A DNA stretch of 64,000 nucleotides, from contig NZ_DBBS01000021.1 in assembly GCF_002292295.1 (NCBI RefSeq), forward strand, positions 336,578 to 400,577, read 5' to 3'. Each line of letters starts with the position of its first letter. The stretch's first letter is position 1. Below, piece after piece: positions 49,997 to 57,110 of this stretch. Origin of the DNA: Sphingomonas sp. UBA978 (GTDB lineage Bacteria; Pseudomonadota; Alphaproteobacteria; Sphingomonadales; Sphingomonadaceae). A model generated the notes under the pieces. It was not told the DNA's origin. It saw only the letters and a list, made by a program, of their open reading frames with translations, and ran no database searches. The position numbers and the translations under genes are program-made.

Positions 49997-51147
49997 TGCG
50001 GCCGTTCGGTTATTTCGTCCATCATCAGGGTCGCGGCCATGCCGAGCGCTGCGCGGCGATCGCGCATGCGCTCCCCGCGGAGCGGCCGCTGACGATCTTC
50101 TGTGCGCGCGACGACATCTTTCCGGACCTGCCGCCGCAGGCACGGATCGTCCGCATCCCGTCGCTGTTCGAGCCGACCGGGATCGAGGCGGCGGACGCCG
50201 ACTGGGTGCCGACCCCGTCGACGCTGCATTGCGCGCCGCTCGGCTGGCCCGGCATCCGACAGGCGATGGCAAGGATGGCGAACTGGTTCGCCGAGGCCGA
50301 TCCGGCGCTGATGATCTGCGACGTCTCGGCCGAGGTCGCGCAGCTCGCACGCATCTGCAGCGTGCCGCACGTCAAGGTGCTCCAGCATGGCGACCGCAGC
50401 GACGCCGGCCACCGCGCCGCCTATGACGGTGCGGCGGGGCTGCTCGCCGCCTTCCACGCCGATCTCGCACAGCCCGAATGGGATGCGGCGATGCGGCAGC
50501 GGACCTGTTTTGCCGGCGGCCTCGGTGTCGACACGCGCGTGCCGGAGCGCGAACTCGCGCGGCAGCGGATCGGCGTCGGCGTCGACGAGGAGATGATCCT
50601 GGTGATGGCCGGCGGCGGCGGCGGCGGGTTCGGCCAGGCGCCGCTCGGCGTCGGCGCGAGGAGCCGCCCGGGGGCGCGCTGGATCACGATCGGCCCGGTG
50701 GTGCGCGACTGGCATGCGACCGAGCCCGCCAATATCCAGCATCGCGGCTGGGTGGACGATGCCGCCGACCACGTCGCGGCGGCCGATCTGGTCATCGCCT
50801 CGACCGGCAACACCACCTGCCAGCAGATCCTTGCCGCCGCCCGGCCGTGGCTGGCGGTGCCGGAATGGCGCTATTTCGACGAACAGCATCGCAAGGCGGA
50901 GGCGCTCGCCGCCGCCGGCGTCGCCTGCGTGCGCCCGCACCTGCCGTCCTCCGCCGATGCCTGGACGCAGGCGATCGAGACGACGCTGCTGACGCACGAC
51001 CCCGTGCGGCAGCGGGCGATGATCGCCGATGCGCCTGCCGCCGATGCCGCGCACTGGCTGGAGGCGCTTGCCGCGCGATTGTGGCCCGAGCCCGGCCTGG
51101 CCGCCGGCGCCGATCCGGCCGTTACCCAACCCCTTCCTTCGATCTGA
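49993..51147 (+). CDS. MurG/GT28-like glycosyltransferase
   Basis: The 384-residue GT-B protein opens with GYFVHHQGRGHAERCAAIAH, the glycine- and histidine-rich loop of the GT28 group. A C-terminal donor side carries ADLVIASTGNTTCQQILAAA and WRYFDEQ. Its ATG overlaps the upstream stop (ATGA). Donor and acceptor are unknown. The middle is rich in glycine (MAGGGGGGFGQ, the expected phosphate-binding turn). It is the second gene of the glycan operon. Confidence 0.82.
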   Translation: MMRPFGYFVHHQGRGHAERCAAIAHALPAERPLTIFCARDDIFPDLPPQARIVRIPSLFEPTGIEAADADWVPTPSTLHCAPLGWPGIRQAMARMANWFAEADPALMICDVSAEVAQLARICSVPHVKVLQHGDRSDAGHRAAYDGAAGLLAAFHADLAQPEWDAAMRQRTCFAGGLGVDTRVPERELARQRIGVGVDEEMILVMAGGGGGGFGQAPLGVGARSRPGARWITIGPVVRDWHATEPANIQHRGWVDDAADHVAAADLVIASTGNTTCQQILAAARPWLAVPEWRYFDEQHRKAEALAAAGVACVRPHLPSSADAWTQAIETTLLTHDPVRQRAMIADAPAADAAHWLEALAARLWPEPGLAAGADPAVTQPLPSI

Positions 51148-51160
51148 CCGGAGCCCCGTC

Positions 51161-52081
51161 ATGTCCGTTTCCGTCGTTACGCTGGCCGGCGGCCGGCCCG
51201 ATCATCTTCGCAACCTCGTCACCGGGCTGACCCGCCAGACGCAGCCGCCGGTCGAGCTGATCGTCGCGGTCATGCAGGATAGCGCCTATGACCTGCCCGC
51301 CGCGCCCTTCCCGATCCGCCAGATGATGATCGCCGGCGGCGACCTGCCGCTCGCCGCAGCGCGCAATGCCGCCGCGGGTGCCGCCATGGGCGATGCGCTG
51401 GTGTTCCTCGACATGGATTGCATCCCGACGCCGACGCTCGTCGCCGATTATGCGCGCCGGCTCGGCGAGCTCGACGGCCTGCTGATGGGGGAGGTGATGT
51501 ACCTGCCCGGGGGTGCGACCGATGGCGACTGGCAGAGCGCGGCGTTCGAGGCGATCGCCGTGCGGCATTCGGACCGCCGGGGGCCGCCTGCGGACGGCAT
51601 CGAATTGTGCAACGACTATCGCTGCTTCTGGTCGCTCAACTTCGCGATGCGGCGCGCCACCTTCCTCGCCGTCGGCGGCTTTCACGAGGGCTATCGCGGC
51701 TATGGCGGCGAGGACACCGATTTCGGCAAGCTGCTCGACACCGCCGGGGTGCCGATCGCCTGGATCCGGGGCGGGCTGGCACACCATCAATACCACCCGC
51801 ACCATATGCCGCCGGTCCATCATATCGACAGCGTCGTGCGCAACGCCGAGCTGTTCGAGGCGCGATGGGGGTATCGGACGATGGGGCATTGGCTCTATGC
51901 GTTCCGGCTGATGGGGCTGGTCGACGATGCCGAGAATGCCCCGATCCGCATCCTGCGCCGCCCCAATGCCGACGACCTCGCGCTGACCGGGCAGCAGAGC
52001 CATCAGCCCTATGCCAACACCGCCAGCGTCATCCGCGTGCTCGAAGCGCGCGTCGGCGGCGCGGACCGCGTCGCCGCGTGA
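51161..52081 (+). CDS. Glycosyltransferase, GT2/GT7C type
   Basis: The 306-residue GT-A enzyme has the metal-binding DMDC (FLDMDCIPTP, a DXD motif), LAAARNAAAGAAMGDALVFL before it, and the C-terminal galactosyltransferase-like FWSLNFAMRRATFLAVGGFH with GYGGEDTDFG. A histidine-rich stretch follows (HHQYHPHHMPPVHH). GGAG lies seven bases before the ATG. It is the only junction in this operon that is not an overlap (13 bases). It probably adds a hexose or hexosamine to the growing glycan. Confidence 0.87.
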   Translation: MSVSVVTLAGGRPDHLRNLVTGLTRQTQPPVELIVAVMQDSAYDLPAAPFPIRQMMIAGGDLPLAAARNAAAGAAMGDALVFLDMDCIPTPTLVADYARRLGELDGLLMGEVMYLPGGATDGDWQSAAFEAIAVRHSDRRGPPADGIELCNDYRCFWSLNFAMRRATFLAVGGFHEGYRGYGGEDTDFGKLLDTAGVPIAWIRGGLAHHQYHPHHMPPVHHIDSVVRNAELFEARWGYRTMGHWLYAFRLMGLVDDAENAPIRILRRPNADDLALTGQQSHQPYANTASVIRVLEARVGGADRVAA

Positions 52082-53148
52082 GGATCGCGCTGCTTGCGCA
52101 TGTCCGCCAGCGGATCGCGCAGCCGTTCATGGGGGGCATGGAATCGCACAGCTGGTATCTGGCCGAGGGGCTGGCGGCGCGCGGTCATGACGTCGTGCTG
52201 TTCGCGGCGGGCGACAGCGATCCGCGCTTCACGATCGATCCGGTGCTCGCCGAACATTACGAACGCACCTTTCCCTGGGCGGAGCATCGCGGCTCGGCGC
52301 CGCTGATCGCGCATGTCGATGCCGGCTATGCCGCGGCGTGCGACCGGATCGCGGCGGGCGGGTTCGACGTCGTCCACAACAACAGCCTGCACCGCTTCCC
52401 GATCGAGCCGGCGCGGACCGCGCGCGTCCCCACCGTCACCTCGCTGCACGTGCCGCCCTATGACGCGCTGCACTGGTTCGTGAAGGCGAGCCCCGCGCCG
52501 ACCCACCGGCTGACGGTGACGTCGCACAGCCAGTTGCGGGCGTGGTTCCCGGACGGCGCGCCGCCCGAGGCATCGGTGGTGCACAATGGCATCGATCCCG
52601 CGGCATGGCCGTTCGCCGCGACGGGCGAGGGCGCGATCTGGTGCGGCCGGATCACGCCCAACAAGGGCACGCATCTGGCGGCGCAGGCGGCGTTGCGTGC
52701 CGGCGTGCCGCTGACGCTGTTCGGATCGATCGAGGACCCGGATTACTGGGCGGCGGCGGTCGAGCCTCTGCTCGGACCGATGGTCCGCTATGGCGGGCAT
52801 CTGGAGGGGGATGCGCTCGCCGTCGAGCTGGGCCGGGCGGGGGTGTTCCTGTTCACGCCGTGCTGGGACGAACCGTTCGGGCTGGTCGCGATCGAGGCGA
52901 TGGCCTGCGGCCTGCCGGTCGCGGCCTTCGACCGCGGCGCGGCGGTCGAGGTCGTCGGCGAGGCCGGGCGGTTCGCCGCCGCCGACGATGTCGACGCGCT
53001 TGCCGCCGCGATTCTCGGGGCGCTGACGATCCCGCGCCACGTCCCGCGCGACCGGGTCGAGCGTTCGTTCACCCGTGACCGCTGGCTCGACCGGTGCGAG
53101 GCCCTGTATGCCGAGGTCGTCGCGGCGCGCCTGTTGCAGGCCGCGTGA
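52078..53148 (+). CDS. Glycosyltransferase, GT4 family
   Basis: The 356-residue protein starts at GTG overlapping the upstream stop (GTGA), with VRIALLAHVRQRIAQPFMGG and GMESHSWYLAEGLAARGHDV as the N-terminal domain. The donor domain follows, with IWCGRITPNKGTHLAAQAAL and CWDEPFGLVAIEAMACGLP. The family is retaining. It is shorter than most GT4 enzymes but complete. It is the fourth gene of the operon. Confidence 0.88.
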   Translation: MRIALLAHVRQRIAQPFMGGMESHSWYLAEGLAARGHDVVLFAAGDSDPRFTIDPVLAEHYERTFPWAEHRGSAPLIAHVDAGYAAACDRIAAGGFDVVHNNSLHRFPIEPARTARVPTVTSLHVPPYDALHWFVKASPAPTHRLTVTSHSQLRAWFPDGAPPEASVVHNGIDPAAWPFAATGEGAIWCGRITPNKGTHLAAQAALRAGVPLTLFGSIEDPDYWAAAVEPLLGPMVRYGGHLEGDALAVELGRAGVFLFTPCWDEPFGLVAIEAMACGLPVAAFDRGAAVEVVGEAGRFAAADDVDALAAAILGALTIPRHVPRDRVERSFTRDRWLDRCEALYAEVVAARLLQAA

Positions 53149-54026
53149 CCGCTACCGATGTCGTCGCGCGCCAGCAGGCGGCGCTGCTGGCGCTGTACCG
53201 CCGCCACGTCGGCCCGGGCGACCGCTATGCGCTGGTCGATTTTCCCGACCACGCCAATGTCGGCGACAGCGCGATCTGGCTCGGCGAAATCGCGATGCTG
53301 CGCCATGTGACGGGTCGCGATCCGGACTATGTCGCGAGCTGGGACAGGTTCGACATGGCGGCGTTTCGCGCGGCGAGCCCGGCGGGTGTGCTGTTCCTGC
53401 ACGGCGGCGGCAATCTCGGCGATATCTGGCGGCATCATCAGGCGTTCCGCGAGACGATGCTGGCGACGGTGCGCGACCGGCGCATCGTCCAATTGCCGCA
53501 GTCGATCCACTTCCGCGATCCCGCGGGCATCGCCGCGTTCGGCGCGCTGGTGGCGGCGCATCCGGATTTCCACCTCTATGTCCGCGACCGTCCCGGCCTC
53601 GCGCTGGCGCAGCGGCATTGGGCCTGCCCGGTCGACCTCGCCCCCGACAGCGCCTTCGCGCTCGGCCGGCAGGCGCGCGGGGTGGCGGACTGCGACCTGC
53701 TGATGCTGATGCGCACCGACGACGAGCGCGTCGCGCACGATCCGGTCGCGGGTGACGCGGTGATCCTCGACTGGCTCGACGACGGTCCGCTGCCGGAGCG
53801 CCGGGCGGGCGAGACGCGGGCGGGCCATTGCGAACGGCTCGCCGCCGCGCGGGTGAATCGCGGGCTGGCGCTGCTGTCGCGCGGTCGGCGGGTCGTCACC
53901 GACCGGCTGCACGCGCATATCCTCTGCCTGCTGCTCGATATCCCGCACGTCGCGCTCGACAATGATTACGGCAAGCTGTCCGCCTATATCGCCGCCTGGA
54001 CCGCGGATTCGCCGCTGCTGGCATGA
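53145..54026 (+). CDS. Polysaccharide pyruvyl transferase family protein
   Basis: The 293-residue protein starts at GTG overlapping the upstream stop. It shows the CsaB/ExoV-type markers NVGDSAIWLGE, LFLHGGGNLGDIWRHHQAF, IVQLPQSIHF, YVRDRPG and VVTDRLHAHIL. The family moves pyruvate from phosphoenolpyruvate to a sugar hydroxyl as a ketal, placing a negative charge on exopolysaccharide or cell-wall glycans. In an operon of glycosyltransferases it points to an acidic, pyruvylated surface or secreted glycan. Confidence 0.87.
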   Translation: MTATDVVARQQAALLALYRRHVGPGDRYALVDFPDHANVGDSAIWLGEIAMLRHVTGRDPDYVASWDRFDMAAFRAASPAGVLFLHGGGNLGDIWRHHQAFRETMLATVRDRRIVQLPQSIHFRDPAGIAAFGALVAAHPDFHLYVRDRPGLALAQRHWACPVDLAPDSAFALGRQARGVADCDLLMLMRTDDERVAHDPVAGDAVILDWLDDGPLPERRAGETRAGHCERLAAARVNRGLALLSRGRRVVTDRLHAHILCLLLDIPHVALDNDYGKLSAYIAAWTADSPLLA

Positions 54027-54934
54027 TCCACGTCAGCCTGCTGATCTGTACGCGCGATCGCGGCGTTTCGCTCGACCGGACGCTGGCGTCGATCACCCGC
54101 GCCGCGGCGGCGTTCGAGGGGCTCGAGGTGGTGCTGGTCGACAATGGGTCGTCCGACGATACGCCGGCCCGGCTGGCGGCGTGGCGGGACCGGCAGCGAT
54201 TTGCGGTGACGCTGGTCGACGAACCGCGGCCGGGGCTGGCGCGGGCGCGCAACGCCGGTCTGGCGCGGGCGCGCGGGCGGATCGTCGCGCTGACCGATGA
54301 CGATTGCGTGCTCGACTCCGGCTATTTCACGATGCTGGTCGCGCGCTTCGCCGACGTGCCGGCGCCGGTCGTCATCGGCGGGCGCATCCGGCTGGGCGAT
54401 CCGGCCGACCTGCCGGTGACGATCAAGCTGGAGGATCATGCGATGGTCGCGCCGGCGGACGGCTTTCCCGGCGGGTTCGTGATGGGTGCCAACCTCGCCT
54501 TCACGCGCGACGTCGTCGCCCGCGTCGGGCCGTTCGACGAACGGTTCGGGGCGGGGGCGCCGTTCCGCGCGGCGGAGGACACCGACTTCCTGTTCCGCGC
54601 GATGGGGCACGGCATCCCGGTGCGCTACGAGCCGCATTTCACGATCCTGCATCATCACGGCCGCCGCTCCCCCGAAGCGTTGCGGGCGTTGCTGACTGGC
54701 TATGCGTTCGGCGACGGCGCGCTCTATGCGAAGCATCTGTTCGCCGACCGGCGGATCGCGCGCGTGCTCGGCCGCGACGTCGGCGACGCGGTGGCCGGGC
54801 TGTGGCACGGGCGGCCGGTGTTCCCGACGATTCGGTTCTTCCACCTGTTCCGGCTTAAGGCGCTGGTCCGGGGTTTCGTCTTCTACGGCCTGTGCGCGCT
54901 GCGGCCGCGCAACGATGCGTCAGTCGGGCGCTGA
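54023..54934 (+). CDS. Glycosyltransferase, GT2 family
   Basis: The 303-residue GT-A enzyme begins MIHVSLLICTRDRGVSLDRT, with VVLVDNGSSDDTPARL and the metal motif TDDDC. FVMGANLAFTRDVVARVGPF and EDTDFLFRAMGHG mark the acceptor side. Its ATG overlaps the pyruvyl transferase stop. It is the last gene of the operon, and its 3' end runs 15 bases into the convergent nuclease gene. Membrane segments of a synthase type are absent, so it acts as a soluble or peripheral transferase. Confidence 0.88.
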   Translation: MIHVSLLICTRDRGVSLDRTLASITRAAAAFEGLEVVLVDNGSSDDTPARLAAWRDRQRFAVTLVDEPRPGLARARNAGLARARGRIVALTDDDCVLDSGYFTMLVARFADVPAPVVIGGRIRLGDPADLPVTIKLEDHAMVAPADGFPGGFVMGANLAFTRDVVARVGPFDERFGAGAPFRAAEDTDFLFRAMGHGIPVRYEPHFTILHHHGRRSPEALRALLTGYAFGDGALYAKHLFADRRIARVLGRDVGDAVAGLWHGRPVFPTIRFFHLFRLKALVRGFVFYGLCALRPRNDASVGR

Positions 54935-55915
54935 TCCGGTTTCCGGGTTGAAGCGCGGGTTGGCGAAGTCGATCGGCGAGGGCGTGACCTCGGCGGGAGC
55001 GGCACCGCTTTCGGTCCAGGCGCGGCACAGCATGTCACGCAGCATCGCCGCGCCGGCGGCGGTGCGATCGTAGATCAGCGCGCGCACGTCGCGGTCGGCG
55101 AAGTCGGCGAACCCGTTCCGCTTCTCGAGCACATAGACCCGCTCCATCGCGTCGCCGGCGGTGTCGAGGAAGGCGAGCACCGCGTCGAACATGTCGCCGC
55201 TGCGATGCCCCGGCGCGCCGATGCGGGGCGCGATGTCCGCCACCGTCAGTTTCATGCCATCGACGAAGCGGCTTTCGAAGCGGCCGTGGATCGAGCTGTC
55301 GGTGGTGTATCCTTTGGGGTTCGGGCCGCGCCAGCCGTCGCTGTTGACCGAATCGTGCAGCGGCTGGGCGCCATCGCCGATGTAATGGCCGAGGCGGATG
55401 ACGTCGAACGCGCAATGCTGTTCGGCGAACCCGGCATCGCGACCCGCCGCCCGGGCGGCGCGGACGTCGCGCATGCAGACGACGATCCGGTCGTAGGCCT
55501 CGATCGCGGCATAGGGGAGGGTGCCGGTCCAGCGCACGTTGGTGCGCGCGGCCGTGGCGGGATCGGTGCGCTCGATCGTCTCGTAATGCTTGAACAGCGC
55601 GATCACGAATTCGTAGCGCGACCGCGGGATCGGGCGAAGGAAGGCGAATTGTTCGCGGAACCAGCCGTGGTTCGGATCCTCCTCGATCTTCGAGAAATTC
55701 TCGGACGATCCGCGCCAGGCATCGGGCAGCGACGCCGATCCCGCGATATAATCGACGTGGGCCCGCAGGAAGGTCGGGCCGTCGTCGGGGATCGCCTCGA
55801 TCGCGGCGCGGTCGATCACCGCATGCGCGGTGCCGCCCCATGCCTGCGCGGGGGCGGGGAACAACGCCGCCAACGCGCCGGCGGCGATCATGGCAAGCAG
55901 GGCAGGGCGCATCAT
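54920..55915 (-). CDS. Exported S1/P1-type nuclease
   Basis: The 331-residue protein has a signal peptide predicted to cleave after AQA, leaving Trp26 as the mature first residue. The amino group of this Trp binds zinc in the S1/P1 and phospholipase C fold. Further zinc-ligand candidates are His31 (WGGTAHAVIDRAA) and the stretch LGHYIGDGAQPLHD. Such enzymes degrade single-stranded DNA/RNA in the periplasm or medium for phosphate or nucleoside scavenging. GGAG lies about eight bases before the ATG at 55915; a second ATG directly follows. Confidence 0.88.
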   Translation of the reverse strand: MMRPALLAMIAAGALAALFPAPAQAWGGTAHAVIDRAAIEAIPDDGPTFLRAHVDYIAGSASLPDAWRGSSENFSKIEEDPNHGWFREQFAFLRPIPRSRYEFVIALFKHYETIERTDPATAARTNVRWTGTLPYAAIEAYDRIVVCMRDVRAARAAGRDAGFAEQHCAFDVIRLGHYIGDGAQPLHDSVNSDGWRGPNPKGYTTDSSIHGRFESRFVDGMKLTVADIAPRIGAPGHRSGDMFDAVLAFLDTAGDAMERVYVLEKRNGFADFADRDVRALIYDRTAAGAAMLRDMLCRAWTESGAAPAEVTPSPIDFANPRFNPETGSAPD

Positions 55916-55934
55916 CGGGAGGGCTCCGGAAGGA

Positions 55935-57110
55935 TCAGGGATCGAGGGGGTCGCGCGGATCGACGCGCAGCGAGGCGGATGCGGGCTGGAATTCCAGTTC
56001 GGTCGGCGACAGACGCTGTCCGACGCGTCCCGGCGCATAGCCCAGTTCGGTGAGATTGCGCTGCGCGAAGGCGGGGCTGGCGATCATCTCGCTCTGGCCC
56101 GGATTGCAGACGATCAGCGCCGTCATGCCGGCGGGTGCGGCCAGCGTCGCCAGCATGCGGGCGGCATTGCGCAGGTTGGTCGTGGTGTGGCGCGCATAAG
56201 GTTCGACGAGGATCGCGTCCGCCGGCACGCCATAGCGGTCGATCAGCGCGGTCCGCATCTGCTCCGCCTCGGTAAAGCGGGTGGCGCGGGGATGGGCGCG
56301 ACCGCCGGTAACGATGATGAACGGCATTTCGCCGCGCGCGAACCGCTCGGCGGCGAGGCGGACGTGATATTTGCCGAACGGGCTCAACGGCATGTCCGGC
56401 GTCTCCGGCCCGACACCGGTCAGGATCAGCGCGCTGTAGCGCCAGCGTTTCCAGTCGAGCGTCCCCGCGCGTCGGAACGCGGCGGCGTTCAGCCCGCCGG
56501 TCAGCGGATCGAAGGCGATCGCATCCGTCCGGTCGCTGGCATCGAGGAGCGCCAGCGCGAATTCGACGCTGCCGTCCAACGCCTGCGCCGATCCGGCGCG
56601 GGGGGTGCGCGTCAGCCATTCGGCCGCCTGCAATCGGGCGCGCGTCTCCTGCGGGTCGATCATCCCGGCGCCGTCGATCAGCGGGTAGCGCGGCACCTGG
56701 CCGAGGCCGAAGGTGCGCAGGACGACGTTGACGCCGTCGATCTCCCGCTGCGCCTGCGCCGCGGCGCCATCGTCCGCGGCCGGCGCGTCGGTCGGGATCG
56801 CGCCGACCAGCGTCGCGGCTTCGGCCGGCGTCCAGACCAGCGCCTGTGCGATGCAGGTGAGATCCTGTCCGCAGGCGGTGCGGCGGCCGGCCCGGTCCGC
56901 GAGCATCGCGGCGATGCCCGGTCGGGCGCGCAGCCGGGCGACCGCGGCCGGGTCCGCGCCGATCGCCGACAGCAGCGGGAACAGGCGGTGCGACAGAGCA
57001 GCAGCGATACGGTCGCCGACCGCCGCCGGCGCGGGTGCGGCGGGCGCTCCGATCCCCGGCGCGCCCGTAAGCATCAGCGCCGTCGCCAGCAGCACCCGCC
57101 GTAGCCTCAC
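55935..57110 (-). CDS. YdcF/ElyC-like (DUF218) protein, exported
   Basis: The 391-residue protein begins at a GTG that overlaps the TonB receptor stop (GTGA at 57107-57110). It has a signal region (VLLATALMLTGAPGIGA). An N-terminal part of about 200 residues has no clear family. A C-terminal DUF218 domain carries YSALILTGVGPETPDMPLS, MPFIIVTGGRAHPRATRFTE, EPYARHTTTNLRNAARM and ALIVCNPGQSE. DUF218 proteins act in envelope and murein-related processes; the reaction is unclear. Coupling to a TonB receptor gene is unusual for this family. Confidence 0.8.
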   Translation of the reverse strand: MRLRRVLLATALMLTGAPGIGAPAAPAPAAVGDRIAAALSHRLFPLLSAIGADPAAVARLRARPGIAAMLADRAGRRTACGQDLTCIAQALVWTPAEAATLVGAIPTDAPAADDGAAAQAQREIDGVNVVLRTFGLGQVPRYPLIDGAGMIDPQETRARLQAAEWLTRTPRAGSAQALDGSVEFALALLDASDRTDAIAFDPLTGGLNAAAFRRAGTLDWKRWRYSALILTGVGPETPDMPLSPFGKYHVRLAAERFARGEMPFIIVTGGRAHPRATRFTEAEQMRTALIDRYGVPADAILVEPYARHTTTNLRNAARMLATLAAPAGMTALIVCNPGQSEMIASPAFAQRNLTELGYAPGRVGQRLSPTELEFQPASASLRVDPRDPLDP

